A stretch of DNA of 64,000 bases from Roseococcus sp. SYP-B2431 (GTDB taxonomy: Bacteria; Pseudomonadota; Alphaproteobacteria; Acetobacterales; Acetobacteraceae), in NCBI RefSeq assembly GCF_004336745.1, contig NZ_SJXD01000011.1:310001-374000 (forward strand), in the 5' to 3' direction. Shown piece after piece: positions 9,508-18,924 of the stretch; within the stretch, counting starts at the first letter, position 1, and the number at the start of each line of letters is the position of its first letter. Both the position numbers and the translations under genes were made by a program. The notes beneath the pieces are model-generated. The model was given only the letters and a program-made list of their open reading frames with translations. It did not search any database and was not told where the DNA came from.

Positions 9508-9508
<1 letters not shown>

Positions 9509-11136
9509 CAGAGCCTCGACACCTGCGTCTCCTTGGAGGTGATGAACTCCAGGAGAACGGGGATGCCTTCCTTGGTCTTGGCGATGCCGCGCTGGATGGC
9601 GGGGATGATGTCCTCCACCTTCTCCACGCGCTCGCCATAGCCGCCAAAGGCACGGGCCATGGCGGCATAGTCGCCGCTGATGTCGGTGCTTCGGAACTTC
9701 TCCGTGCTGATCGGCATGACCTTCAGCTCGATCGCCATGGAGAAGTTGTTCAGCAGGATGGACATGATGGGGATGCGCTCGCGCACCGCCGTCTCGAAGT
9801 CCATGCCGGTGAAGCCGATGGCCGCATCGCCCCAGACATTGATGCAGAGCTTGTCCGGCGCGGCGAGCTTCGCGCCCATCGCGAGGCCGAGCCCGTAGCC
9901 GAGCTGCGTCGTCTTGCCCCAGCCGAGATAGGAGAGCGGCGTGCGCGACACCCAGAAGGGCGAGAGCTGGTCGCGCGGCGAGCCGGCGTCATGCGTGATG
10001 ATCGTGTTGTCCACGTCCACCGTGCGCCACAGGTCGCGCAGCACGCGATAGGGGTTGAGGGGCGAGGCGTCGCTGTCGCGCTTGGGCGCCCATTCGGCGA
10101 GCCAGGGAGCGCGGATCGCCTCGATCTCGTCCTGCACGGGCTTGTGCGGACGTGCCTCCTTGATCATGCCCTTCAGCTCGGCGAGCAGCGCGTCCAGCAC
10201 CAGCGCGGCATCGCCGACGAGGCCGATATCGCAATGCTGGTCCTTCTCCAGATGATCCGGATCCAGCGTGGCGTGGATGATCTTCGGGCCTTTCGGCATC
10301 TTCACGCCGAAATTCGTCTCGGTGAAGGAGCAGCCGATGCCGAAGATCACGTCCGCATTGTCGAGGAAGTGCCGCACCGGCTTCGGAATGGCGAGGCCGC
10401 CCGAACCCAGCGCCAGCGGATGGTCCTCGGGGAAGGAGGACTTGCCGCCGAGGCTCGACGTCACCGCCGCGGCCAGCAGTTCGGCGAGTTCCTTCAGCTG
10501 CGGCCAGGCCTTGGCCCAATGCACGCCTGTGCCGGCATAGATCACGGGGCGCCGCGCCTTGGCGAGCATCTCGGCCGCGCGCTTCACGTCGATCGGGTCG
10601 GGGCCGGAGCGCGTGACGACGACGGGCGTGTAGCTCCAGTCGGCCGGCATCTCCTCGTTGAACATGTCCGTCGGGATCTCGACGACCACCGGGCCGCCGC
10701 GCCCGTTGCGCAGCCGCGCGAAGGCGCGGCGCATGATGTTCGGCACCTCCGCCGCGCTCATGATCGGCTCGGCGGATTTCGTGATGCCGCGCATCTGGAC
10801 CGAGCTGTTGTAGTTCGGCGGCACATGCGCGATGCGGCGTGGATAGCCCATCGGCAGCACCAGCACCGGGATGCTCTCGCCGAAGCACTGCGCGACGCCG
10901 CCATAGGCGTTCTCGGCGCCCGGGCCATGCTGCATGCAGAAGGCGCCAAGCTGCCTGGCGGAGGTCACGCGGCTGATGGCGTCCGCCATGTGCAGGCCGA
11001 TGCGCTCCTGCCGCACCATCACGGGGCGGATGTCGATGGCCGCGCAATTCTCGATGAGGTGGTTCACCGGATAGCCGGTGAGGACCTCGATCCCCTCCCG
11101 CTTCATGATCTCCGCGATGGCGTCGCCAACTTTCAT
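9508..11136 (-). CDS. thiamine-diphosphate enzyme, acetolactate-synthase-like
   Basis: A 542-residue ThDP-dependent enzyme with the three-domain plan of acetolactate synthase, oxalyl-CoA decarboxylase and sulfoacetaldehyde acetyltransferase. The cofactor-activating glutamate is E44 (VRQERIGLHMADA). The PYR domain has the typical MQHGPGAENAYGG. The central domain carries PVIYAGTGVHWAKA. The PP domain has the ThDP motif beginning WGDAAIGFTGMDFE and ending in NN about 30 residues later. It is the first gene of the transport operon and overlaps the ATPase gene by one base. Coupling to a sugar-type importer suggests it processes the imported compound. The substrate is not evident, and a true biosynthetic acetolactate synthase is unlikely because no regulatory subunit is present. 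Confidence 0.87.
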
Positions 11137-11244
11137 GGCCGCTTTCTACTCCCGAGTGAAATTTTCTTGCCTGGAAGCTAGCCTCCGCTTCGCATGGGCT
11201 GCAAGCATGGCAAACTATTTTTCCCGAACAGCTTAGGACGTTCC

Positions 11245-11439
11245 ATGGCCGAACCACTTTCCCCCGGAAGTTTCGCCACGCTTCTCGCGCAGGCCGGCAT
11301 CGCGCTGCCGCCCGCCGAGGCGGAGGACCTGCGCCACGCGCACGCCAAGCTCATGACGATGCTCGCGATCCTGCGCGACCCGCCGGTGCCGCTCGCGGCG
11401 GAGCCGGCCTTCACCTTCGCCCCGGGCGGCGACGCATGA
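11245..11439 (+). CDS. AtzG-like small subunit (DUF4089 type)
   Basis: A 64-residue acidic helical protein (FATLLAQAGIALPPAEAEDL) of the kind that precedes AtzE-type amidases. It is structurally akin to GatC and wraps around the amidase as its non-catalytic partner. ATG at 11245 was chosen because residues upstream of it look non-coding. Its stop overlaps the amidase start in an ATGA, so the two are translationally coupled. It is divergent from the ThDP-enzyme operon, with 108 bp between the starts that must hold promoters for both directions. The family call rests on size, composition and position. Confidence 0.75.
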   Translation: MAEPLSPGSFATLLAQAGIALPPAEAEDLRHAHAKLMTMLAILRDPPVPLAAEPAFTFAPGGDA

Positions 11440-12812
11440 TCCCGACCATTGCGGAGGCCGCATCCCTTATCGCGGCTAAGAAGGTCTCCCCGGTCGAGCT
11501 CACGCGCGACTGCCTCGCCCGAATCGCGGCCCGCAACGGCGAGCTGAACGCCTTCATCCTCGTCACCGAGGAGCGCGCGCTGGCCGATGCCAGGGCCGCG
11601 GAGGCGCGGCAGATGGCGGGCGCGCTGAAGGGGAGGCTCGACGGCATCCCGATCGGCCACAAGGACATCTACACGACGGCCGGCATCGCCACGACGGGGC
11701 ATTCCGCGCAGATGCAGGGCCATGTGCCGGAGACCGACGCCGTCACCGTGGCGAAGTGGCGCGAGGCGGGCGTGGTCCTGCTCGGCAAGCTGGCGACGCA
11801 TGAATTCGCCTTCGGCGGCCCGAGCTTCGACCTGCCCTGGCCGCCGGCGCGCAACCCCTGGGACACGGAGCGCTTCACCGCCGGCTCCTCCTCCGGCACG
11901 GGCGCGGCCGTCGCGGCGGGCCTCGTGCTGGGCGGCACGGGCTCGGACACGGGCGGCTCCATCCGCGGGCCGGCGGCGCTCTGCGGCGTCGCCGGCATCA
12001 AGCCGACCTACGGGCTCTGCTCGCGCACCGGCATCCTGCCGCTCGCGCAGACGCTCGACCATGCGGGCCCGCTCGCCTGGACCAGCGAGGATTGCGCCAT
12101 CCTGCTGGAGGCCATGGCCGGCCACGACCCGGCCGACCCGGGCAGCGCCGACCGCCCCGCGCTGGGCTTCGACCTCGCGCCGGACATGCGCGGCCGCCGC
12201 ATCGGCGTGATCCGCCATTTCCACGAGACGGACCACCGCGTCTCCGATGCCACGCTCCGGGGCATCGAGGAGAGCTGCGCCATCTTCCGCAAGCTCGGCG
12301 CCGAGGTCGCGGAGGTGACGCTGCCGAGCCTGCAGGAGTTCAACGCGGCCGGCTGGGTGACGCTCTCCGCCGAGGCCTGGGCGATCCATGAGACGTGGAT
12401 GCGCGAGCGGCCCTTGCAATACGGCGAGTTCCTGCGCGGCCGCCTCGCGCTGGGCGGGCTGCTCTCGGCCGGCGACTATATCCAGGCGCAGCGCAGGCGC
12501 CGCTCGCTCATCGAGCGCAGCTTCGCCGCCAGCGCGGGCTTCGATCTCCTCGTCACCGCGGCGCAGCCCGGCGAGGCGGCGAAGATCCGCGAGGTGACGA
12601 AATGGGCGAGCCTGGAGAAGCCCAACTTCACCATCCCCTTCAACCTCACCGGCTGGCCCGCGCTCACGGTCTGCACGGGCTTCGGCGAGGGCGGCCTGCC
12701 GGTGGCGGCGCAGCTCGTCGGCCATCCCTGGACGGACGGCTTCGTGCTCGCCGCCGGCCATGCGCTGGAGCGCGAGAACGGCACGCGCGGCAAGCGCCCG
12801 CCGGGTGCCTGA
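11436..12812 (+). CDS. amidase, AtzE-like (amidase signature family)
   Basis: A 458-residue amidase-signature enzyme. The Ser-cisSer-Lys triad is complete: K76 in IGHKDI, S151 in AGSSSG and nucleophile S175 in DTGGSIRGPA, with the canonical 24-residue spacing between the two serines. A small AtzG-like subunit is encoded immediately upstream with a four-base overlap. That arrangement is known for AtzE (1-carboxybiuret hydrolase, cyanuric acid breakdown) and its relatives, so hydrolysis of a small ureide or amide is the likely role. No other cyanurate genes (AtzD, AtzH, AtzF) are in the window, so the actual substrate may differ. Confidence 0.88.
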   Translation: MIPTIAEAASLIAAKKVSPVELTRDCLARIAARNGELNAFILVTEERALADARAAEARQMAGALKGRLDGIPIGHKDIYTTAGIATTGHSAQMQGHVPETDAVTVAKWREAGVVLLGKLATHEFAFGGPSFDLPWPPARNPWDTERFTAGSSSGTGAAVAAGLVLGGTGSDTGGSIRGPAALCGVAGIKPTYGLCSRTGILPLAQTLDHAGPLAWTSEDCAILLEAMAGHDPADPGSADRPALGFDLAPDMRGRRIGVIRHFHETDHRVSDATLRGIEESCAIFRKLGAEVAEVTLPSLQEFNAAGWVTLSAEAWAIHETWMRERPLQYGEFLRGRLALGGLLSAGDYIQAQRRRRSLIERSFAASAGFDLLVTAAQPGEAAKIREVTKWASLEKPNFTIPFNLTGWPALTVCTGFGEGGLPVAAQLVGHPWTDGFVLAAGHALERENGTRGKRPPGA

Positions 12813-12825
12813 AGCGGGAGCGGGT

Positions 12826-12849
12826 GCGGCGGCCGGACCCGGCCGCCGC
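12826..12849. terminator. GC-rich hairpin between convergent genes
   Basis: An 11-bp inverted repeat (GCGGCGGCCGG with CCGGCCGCCGC, two-base centre) lies between the ends of the amidase gene and rmlD. It has no T-tract on either side. Its position between two converging genes suggests a bidirectional transcription end or an mRNA 3' end stabiliser. Confidence 0.5.
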
Positions 12850-12887
12850 CGCTCACCCCTGGGCCCGAGCCGAGCGCGACGGCGGCC

Positions 12888-13772
12888 TCACGCGTGGAGC
12901 GCTTGCATCACGCGCTCGAGCCCGCGCTGCCATGTCGGCAGGGCGACGCCGAAGGTGTCGCGGAGCCTAGCCCCGTCGGTTCGCCCATCGGCCGGCCGGA
13001 CGGCCTTCACGGGGTATTCGTGGGTGGCGATCGGGTGGACCTTGGGCATGGGCCCGCCATAGGGCTGGGCCGCGGCGAAGATGGCTTCGGCAAAGCCGTG
13101 CCAGCTGGTCGAGCCGTCGGCCATGGCGTGGAAGACGCCGCGATAGCGGTCCTGCCAGCCCGTGTCGCGGACACAGCCCAGCACGCCGGCGATGGCGTCG
13201 GCGAGATCCGGCGCGGCGGTCGGATGCCCGAACTGGTCGGCCACCACGCGCAGCTCCGGCCGCGTCGCGCCCACGGTCAGCATGGTCCTGACGAAGTTCT
13301 TCCCGACCGGCGAGAACACCCAGGCGGTGCGCAGCACCGTGGTCCGCGGGTTGCCGGCCAGCGCCGCCCATTCGCCCGCGAGCTTGGTGCGCCCATAGGC
13401 GCTGAGCGGGTTGGGCGCATCCGTCTCGACATAGGGCGCGCCCTTCAGCCCGTCATAGACATAGTCGGTGCTGATCTGGAGGAGCGGGATGGCGGCCGCG
13501 GCGCACAGCCTCGCCAGCAGGGCAGGGCCCAGCGCATTGGCGCGAAAGGCGCCGGCCTCGTCCTCCTCGGCGGCGTCCACCGCCGTCCAGGCCGCGCAGT
13601 TCACCACGGCGTCGGGCTGCAAGGCCTCGAAATGCGCGACGACGGTCTCCGGCCGGTCGAATTCGAACTCCGGCTGGCCCACGAGCAGCGCGTCGAAGCC
13701 CTGCGCGAGCAGGGCCTCCTCCAGGCCGGTGGCGAGCTGGCCGCCCTTGCCGGTGACCAGGATGCGGCGCAT
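12888..13772 (-). CDS. rmlD: dTDP-4-dehydrorhamnose reductase
   Basis: A 294-residue short-chain dehydrogenase/reductase that performs the last step of dTDP-L-rhamnose synthesis, reducing the 4-keto group with NAD(P)H. It has the N-terminal Rossmann motif VTGKGGQLATGL (6-17), the segment QISTDYVYDG (about 104-113) and the YxxxK catalytic pair in YGRTKLAGE (about 129-137). It is the last gene of rmlBACD, 22 bp after rmlC. A GC-rich hairpin follows it. Confidence 0.95.
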   Translation of the reverse strand: MRRILVTGKGGQLATGLEEALLAQGFDALLVGQPEFEFDRPETVVAHFEALQPDAVVNCAAWTAVDAAEEDEAGAFRANALGPALLARLCAAAAIPLLQISTDYVYDGLKGAPYVETDAPNPLSAYGRTKLAGEWAALAGNPRTTVLRTAWVFSPVGKNFVRTMLTVGATRPELRVVADQFGHPTAAPDLADAIAGVLGCVRDTGWQDRYRGVFHAMADGSTSWHGFAEAIFAAAQPYGGPMPKVHPIATHEYPVKAVRPADGRTDGARLRDTFGVALPTWQRGLERVMQALHA

Positions 13773-13794
13773 CAGGCCGCTCCGCGGCGGGGCA

Positions 13795-14361
13795 TCAGAC
13801 CGATCCCGCGGGGAAGGGCGGCGCTATGCCGGCCAGCCGCGGGGCCGCGCGGTCCTTGTCCGAGAGGACGAGGCCGCCGGCCGGCACCGGCCAGGCGATG
13901 CCGAGCGCCGGGTCGTCCCAGGCGATGCCGCCATCGGCCTCGGCGTCGTATTCAGCGTCCACCTTGTAGAGCACCTCGGTGTCGGGCTCGAGCGTCAGGA
14001 AGCCATGCGCGAAGCCGCGCGGCACCCAGAGCTGCTGCCAGTTCTCGGCCGAGAGCTCGCAGGCGACATGCTGCCCGTAGCTCGGGCTGCCGACGCGGAT
14101 GTCCACGGCCACGTCGAGGATGCGCCCGCGCACGACGCGCACCAGCTTGCCCTGCGCCGAGGGCGGCCGCTGGAAGTGGAGCCCGCGCAGCACGCCGGCC
14201 TCGCGCGAGAGGCTGTGGTTGTCCTGCACGAAGTCCACGTCGAAGCCCTGGGCCCGCAGCGCGCTGCGCTTCCACACCTCGCTGAAGAAGCCGCGCGCGT
14301 CGCCGAAGCGCTTCGGCTCGATGAGCAGGACCTCGGGAATGGCTTGCGGCGTGACCTTCAC
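13795..14361 (-). CDS. rmlC: dTDP-4-dehydrorhamnose 3,5-epimerase
   Basis: A 188-residue cupin enzyme that epimerises C3 and C5 of the 4-keto-6-deoxy-glucose intermediate. Catalytic residues are in place: H62 in LRGLHFQ and Y132 in [11 protein letters not shown]. Family motifs GFFSEVW (24-30), VQDNHSLS (45-52) and [13 protein letters not shown] (112-124) are intact. The start is GTG at 14361, overlapping the rmlA stop in a GTGA, which gives the expected [19 protein letters not shown]-terminus. It is the third gene of rmlBACD. Confidence 0.95.
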   Translation of the reverse strand: MKVTPQAIPEVLLIEPKRFGDARGFFSEVWKRSALRAQGFDVDFVQDNHSLSREAGVLRGLHFQRPPSAQGKLVRVVRGRILDVAVDIRVGSPSYGQHVACELSAENWQQLWVPRGFAHGFLTLEPDTEVLYKVDAEYDAEADGGIAWDDPALGIAWPVPAGGLVLSDKDRAAPRLAGIAPPFPAGSV

Positions 14362-15239
14362 CCGTGCTCTCCGTCGGCGATCTCGATGAGGTATCGGCCA
14401 TAGGCGGTCTTGCCGAGGGCCTTGCCGCGTGCCCGCAATTCGTCGGCGGTGAGGAAGCCGCGGCGGAAGGCGATCTCCTCGGGGCAGCCGACCTGGAGGC
14501 CCTGCCGCTCCTGCACCGTCTGCACGAAGGTCGCGGCCTGCAGCAGGCTCGCGGGCGTGCCGGCGTCGAGCCAGGCGCAGCCCCGGCCGAGCTGCTCGGC
14601 GCGCAGCGTGCCGTCCTTCATGTAGATCGCGTTGAGGTCGGTGATCTCCAGCTCGCCGCGGGCGGAGGGCACCACCTGGCGCGCGAGCTCGGTGACGCGG
14701 CTGTCGTAGAAATAGACGCCGATCACCGCCCAGTCGGACTTGGGGACGAGCGGCTTCTCCTCCAGCGAGATCACGCGGCCGCTGCCGTCGAACTCGGCCA
14801 CGCCGTAGCGCTCCGGATCGGCGACGCGGTAGCCGAAGACCGTGGCCTCGCCCTTCCGGGCCCATTCGGCCGCGCTGAGCAGCCGGTCCGAGAGGCCCTC
14901 GCCGTAGATGATGTTGTCGCCGAGCGCGAGCGCGCAGGCCTCGCCGCCGATCCAGTCCGCGCCGATCAGGAAGGCCTGGGCGAGGCCGTCGGGCGAGGGC
15001 TGCTCGGCATAGGTGAGCGTCACGCCGAAGGCGCTGCCGTCGCCCAGCAGCCGCTGGAAGGAGGGCAGGTCGGCGGGGGTGGAGATCAGCAGGATGTCGC
15101 GGATGCCCGCCAGCATGAGCGTGCCCAGCGGGTAATAGACCATCGGCTTGTCGTAGACCGGCAGGAGCTGCTTGCTCGCCGCCAGCGTCATCGGGTGCAG
15201 CCGCGTGCCGGAGCCGCCGGCGAGGATGATGCCCTTCAT
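14358..15239 (-). CDS. rmlA: glucose-1-phosphate thymidylyltransferase
   Basis: A 293-residue nucleotidyltransferase that makes dTDP-glucose from glucose-1-phosphate and dTTP, the first step of rhamnose synthesis. The N-terminal signature [13 protein letters not shown] (6-18) and [16 protein letters not shown] (23-38) are standard for RmlA, as are GDNIIYG and YFYDSRV. ATG at 15239 was used because the preceding in-frame codons belong to the 3' end of rmlB. Start and rmlB stop overlap as ATGA. Confidence 0.95.
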   Translation of the reverse strand: MKGIILAGGSGTRLHPMTLAASKQLLPVYDKPMVYYPLGTLMLAGIRDILLISTPADLPSFQRLLGDGSAFGVTLTYAEQPSPDGLAQAFLIGADWIGGEACALALGDNIIYGEGLSDRLLSAAEWARKGEATVFGYRVADPERYGVAEFDGSGRVISLEEKPLVPKSDWAVIGVYFYDSRVTELARQVVPSARGELEITDLNAIYMKDGTLRAEQLGRGCAWLDAGTPASLLQAATFVQTVQERQGLQVGCPEEIAFRRGFLTADELRARGKALGKTAYGRYLIEIADGEHG

Positions 15240-16291
15240 TTGCTCGTCCCCAGCCGCTGGCCCGCATAGGCCTTCTCGCGGATCGGCCGCCACCAGGCCT
15301 CGTTGTCCAGATACCAGCGGATGGTGTGCTCCAGCCCGTCCTCGAACCCGTGGCGCGGCTTCCAGCCCAGCGCGGTCTCGGCGCCCGAGGGATCCATGGC
15401 GTAGCGGAAGTCATGGCCCGGCCGGTCGCGCACGAAGGTGATGAGGCGCTCGCGCGGGCCGGCGGGATCGGGGCGCAGCCGGTCGAGCGTGGCGCAGATG
15501 GCCTTCACCACCTCGAGATTCGTGCGCTCCTGCCGCGGGCCGATGCAATAGGTCTCGCCGGGCCTGCCGTTGAGCAGCGCCAGCACGAGCGCCTCGGCAT
15601 GGTCCTCGACATGCAGCCAGTCGCGGATATTGGTGCCCTCGCCGTAGACGGGGAGCGGCCTGCCCTCCAGCGCATTCAGCGTGACGAGCGGGATCAGCTT
15701 CTCGGGGAACTGCCACGGCCCGTAGTTGTTCGTCGTGTTGGAGACGAAGGACGGGAAGCCGTAGGTGTGGTTCCAGGCGCGCACGAGATGGTCCGACGCC
15801 GCCTTGCTCGCGGAATAGGGGCTGCGCGGGTCGTAGGGCGTCTCGGGCGTGAAGGGCGCATCGCCGGGATAGAGCGAGCCGAAGACCTCGTCCGTCGAGA
15901 CGTGATGGAAGCGGAAGGCGGCCTTGGCGCCGGCCTCGAGCGTGTTCCAGTACTCGCGCGCGGCCTCGAGCAGCACCTGCGTGCCGACGACATTGGTGCG
16001 GATGAACTCCGCCGGGCCGTCGATCGAGCGGTCGACATGGCTCTCGGCGGCGAGGTGCATCACCGCGGTCGGCCGATGCGCCGCAAAGGCGGCGCGCATC
16101 GCCTCGGGATCGCAGATGTCGGCCTTGATATGAATGTGGCGCGGGTCGGACGCATGCATGCCCAGCGAGGCCGGCGTCGCCGCGTAGGTCATCTTGTCGA
16201 CGTTGACGACCGCATGATCCGTCGCCGTCAGGAGGCGGCGCACCACGGCGGATCCTATGAAGCCAAACCCGCCCGTGATCAGTAGCGTCAA
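15236..16291 (-). CDS. rmlB: dTDP-glucose 4,6-dehydratase
   Basis: A 351-residue extended SDR that converts dTDP-glucose to the 4-keto-6-deoxy sugar. It has the NAD motif GGFGFIG (7-13), catalytic T133-D134-E135 in HVSTDEVFG and Y159/K163 in YSASK. The first codon is TTG, with GGGGG six bases upstream. No better ATG exists before the Rossmann strand. It is the promoter-proximal gene of rmlBACD and is divergent from kdsA across a 261-bp region that holds a 13-bp tandem repeat. dTDP-rhamnose from this operon would feed the glycosyltransferases at 53-64 kb. Confidence 0.95.
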   Translation of the reverse strand: MTLLITGGFGFIGSAVVRRLLTATDHAVVNVDKMTYAATPASLGMHASDPRHIHIKADICDPEAMRAAFAAHRPTAVMHLAAESHVDRSIDGPAEFIRTNVVGTQVLLEAAREYWNTLEAGAKAAFRFHHVSTDEVFGSLYPGDAPFTPETPYDPRSPYSASKAASDHLVRAWNHTYGFPSFVSNTTNNYGPWQFPEKLIPLVTLNALEGRPLPVYGEGTNIRDWLHVEDHAEALVLALLNGRPGETYCIGPRQERTNLEVVKAICATLDRLRPDPAGPRERLITFVRDRPGHDFRYAMDPSGAETALGWKPRHGFEDGLEHTIRWYLDNEAWWRPIREKAYAGQRLGTSK

Positions 16292-16433
16292 GGTGCCCCC
16301 AATAGCCCAGCCTGCGAGGGCCCGCGGTTAGCGGCCTTTACCTGGGCGGTCAAGAAACAGCTGCCCGCCCGGACCGTGGCCAGGCCGGAGGACTGGCTTT
16401 CCGCGTCCCTCCCATGCGGGCGGACGGCCCCGA

Positions 16434-16484
16434 GGATTGGCCCCAAGGACTGGCCCCAAGGACTGGCCCCAGGACTGGCCCTGG
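16434..16484. repeat. four 13-bp direct repeats upstream of kdsA
   Basis: Units of the form GGACTGGCCCCAA start at 16434, 16447, 16460 and 16472. The first has T for C at position 5, the third is one base short and the last ends in TGG. A further GGACTGG occurs at 16389-16395. They lie in the non-coding region between the divergent rmlB and kdsA genes, so they could be binding sites or simply slippage products. Confidence 0.8.
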
Positions 16485-16552
16485 TGGCCGCCCTGGGATA
16501 GGTCATACCGGCGGCCCACCGAGACCCGCCCACAACAATTGGAGCCCCTTGC

Positions 16553-17386
16553 ATGCAAGACGCGGAAGTCGCGATCGGCCCGGTCACCCTTGGCAACCGC
16601 CGTCCCCTCGCGCTCATAGCCGGTCCCTGCCAGATGGAAAGCCGGGCCCATGCGCTGGAGACGGCGACGGCCCTGAAGGAGATCGCCGGCCGCCTGGGCC
16701 TCGGGCTGATCTACAAGACCTCCTACGACAAGGCCAACCGCACCTCGGCGAAGGCGGCGCGCGGCGTCGGCATGGCGAAGGCGCTGGAAGTCTTCGCCGA
16801 GATCCGCGACAGCCTGGGCCTGCCCACCCTGACGGACGTGCACGAGGTCACGCATTGCGCGCCGGTCGCGGAGGCGGTGGACGTGCTGCAGATCCCGGCC
16901 TTCCTCTGCCGCCAGACCGACCTGCTGCTCGCCGCCGCCGCGACCGGCCGCGCCGTGAACATCAAGAAGGGCCAGTTCCTCGCCCCCTGGGACATGAAGA
17001 ACGCCGCGGCCAAGGTCACCGGCGCCGGCAATCCGCGGGTCCTGCTGACGGAGCGCGGCGCGTCCTTCGGCTACAACACCCTGGTCAGCGACATGCGCGC
17101 GCTGCCGATCATGGCGCGCGACACCGGGCTTCCCGTCGTGTTCGACGCCACGCATTCGGTGCAGCAGCCGGGCGGGCAGGGGACCTCCTCCGGCGGCCAG
17201 CGCGAATTCGTGGAGACGCTGGCGCGCGCGGCCGTGGCCGTGGGCGTGGCGGCCGTCTTCATCGAGACGCACGAGGATCCGGACAACGCGCCCTCCGACG
17301 GGCCGAACATGGTGCCCCTGAAGGATTTCGAGGCGCTGATGACACGGCTGCAGGCCATCGACTCGCTGGCCAAGAGCTGGATGTGA
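16553..17386 (+). CDS. kdsA: 3-deoxy-8-phosphooctulonate (KDO8P) synthase
   Basis: A 277-residue TIM-barrel enzyme that condenses phosphoenolpyruvate with arabinose-5-phosphate to give KDO-8-phosphate for the LPS inner core. Signature segments are [10 protein letters not shown] (21-30), [16 protein letters not shown] and [12 protein letters not shown] near residue 208. Cys26 in the AGPC motif marks the metal-dependent class; E. coli KdsA has Asn there and needs no metal. It is divergent from rmlBACD and followed after 149 bp by a sugar cytidylyltransferase-RraA fusion, so it may belong to a dedicated surface-sugar locus rather than to the usual pyrG-kdsA-eno group. Confidence 0.95.
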   Translation: MQDAEVAIGPVTLGNRRPLALIAGPCQMESRAHALETATALKEIAGRLGLGLIYKTSYDKANRTSAKAARGVGMAKALEVFAEIRDSLGLPTLTDVHEVTHCAPVAEAVDVLQIPAFLCRQTDLLLAAAATGRAVNIKKGQFLAPWDMKNAAAKVTGAGNPRVLLTERGASFGYNTLVSDMRALPIMARDTGLPVVFDATHSVQQPGGQGTSSGGQREFVETLARAAVAVGVAAVFIETHEDPDNAPSDGPNMVPLKDFEALMTRLQAIDSLAKSWM

Positions 17387-17535
17387 GGCCAGCCGGGCCG
17401 TCCGCCTCCGCGCCGGGGCTGCTCGGCGCGGCCGCTCCTGCGCCGGCCCGGACGGGGCGCTGCGCGGCGTCCCGCCCGGTCTGGATATTCTCCGGCAGGT
17501 CGTTCAGATAGTTTCGAGGACAGGGGGCGGGAGTC

Positions 17536-18849
17536 ATGCGGGTCATCGGCTTTGTTCCCGTCAAAGGATCCAGCGAGCGGATCATATCGAAGAACATGCA
17601 GATCCTGGACGGCGAGTATCTCTTCCGCCGGAAGCTGCGCCAGCTGCTGGAGAGCGGTGCCTTCGACGAGGTGTGGCTCGACACGGAATCCGAGGAGATC
17701 GCCAAGCTGGCGAGCGACATGCCCGTCCGTCTCCTGCGCCGCGACGCCGCCCTGGCCAGCAACGCGACCGACGGCCACGAGCTCTTCGCCAATGAATGCC
17801 GCTCGGCGCCTGGGGGCGACATCTATGTGCAGGCGCTGTGCACGGCCCCCTTCGTGGACGCGAACACGCTGCGCCGTGCCGTCGCGGCCCTGAAGGGCGC
17901 CCCGGACGCCGACAGCCTCGTCGCGGTGACGAGCGAGAAGCATTACGAATGGGTGGAGGGCGAGCCGCATTACGGGCGGGGGCGCATCCCCAACAGCGTG
18001 GATCTGCCCTTCCGAACGATCGAGGCGATGAGCCTCTACATGATGCGCTCGACCGCGCGCGACTTCCCGAACAGGCGCTTCGGCGAGAAGCCCGTCTTCT
18101 TCGAGCTGACGACCGAGGAGCGGCTCGACATCAACTACCAGGCGGATCTCGACCTCGCCGAGGCCATCTGCGGCGGCGGGCGGCAGCGCGAGACGATGCT
18201 CTTCCGCGCCCTGCGCCCGCACCTGAGCGCCTGCGTCTTCTCGGACCTCACCAAGGAGCTCGGGCTGAGCTGCACGCTGCCGGCCGAGCTGAAGCCCGTC
18301 GCCGGGCGGCGGATCCTGGGACGCGCCAAGACGCTGAAGCTCGGCGCGCTGCCGGCGAATGCGACGCGCGAGAGCGGCGAGTGGAAGGGAATCTACGAGG
18401 CGCTGAAATCCTACGCCTTCATCCGCTCCGGCGACGTCATCGTCGTTTCGACCGAGGTGAAGGACCGCGCCTATTTCGGCGAGCTGAACGCGCATCTCGC
18501 CCTGCGGGCGGGCGCCGTCGGCGTCGTGGTGGACGGCTTCACGCGCGACGTGGAGGCGGTGCAGCCGCTGGACCTCACGGTCTTCGCCCGCGGCGTCTGG
18601 GCGAAGGACATCAAATACGAGGGCACGACCTCGGCGATGAACACGGCCGTCGAGATCGGCGGCGTCCCGGTGCGGAACAACGACATCGTCTATGGCGATG
18701 CCGACGGCGTGGTGGTGATCCCGCATGAGCGGTGGGACGAAGTGCTTCGCCTGAGCCTGGAGGCCATCGTGAACGAGTCCCAGGTCCGGCTGAACGCGGC
18801 GCTGGGCCGCCCGGTGGGCGAGCTGCTGGACAGGTTCGGATATTTCTGA
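17536..18849 (+). CDS. cytidylyltransferase-RraA-like aldolase fusion protein
   Basis: 437 residues with two parts. Residues 1-225 resemble the CMP-sugar (NeuA/KdsB-type) cytidylyltransferases: FVPVKGSSERIISKN (6-20) replaces the classical nucleotide loop, and LCTAPFVDANTL (101-112) and ERLDINYQADLDLAE follow. Residues 258-437 are an RraA/4-hydroxy-4-methyl-2-oxoglutarate aldolase-like domain with GAVGVVVDGFTRDVEAV, R337-D338 being the metal/substrate pair, and VYGDADGVVVIP (386-397). Members of the second family do retro-aldol cleavage releasing pyruvate, or bind RNase E. The fusion and the KdsA neighbour suggest activation and turnover, or formation, of an ulosonic-type acid. That is inference. 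No other fused example is known to me with certainty. Confidence 0.82.
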   Translation: MRVIGFVPVKGSSERIISKNMQILDGEYLFRRKLRQLLESGAFDEVWLDTESEEIAKLASDMPVRLLRRDAALASNATDGHELFANECRSAPGGDIYVQALCTAPFVDANTLRRAVAALKGAPDADSLVAVTSEKHYEWVEGEPHYGRGRIPNSVDLPFRTIEAMSLYMMRSTARDFPNRRFGEKPVFFELTTEERLDINYQADLDLAEAICGGGRQRETMLFRALRPHLSACVFSDLTKELGLSCTLPAELKPVAGRRILGRAKTLKLGALPANATRESGEWKGIYEALKSYAFIRSGDVIVVSTEVKDRAYFGELNAHLALRAGAVGVVVDGFTRDVEAVQPLDLTVFARGVWAKDIKYEGTTSAMNTAVEIGGVPVRNNDIVYGDADGVVVIPHERWDEVLRLSLEAIVNESQVRLNAALGRPVGELLDRFGYF

Positions 18850-18924
18850 CGCGCCGGCCTCTGCCGCCGCGATCGGCCGCCGGCCAGGCCCCGTCGCCGC
18901 ATGCCGGCCGAGCCGGCCCCTCGG

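Noticed and set aside
16434-16484. Reading the 13-bp repeats as a CRISPR array
   Set aside because: Units are contiguous without spacers and there are no cas genes.
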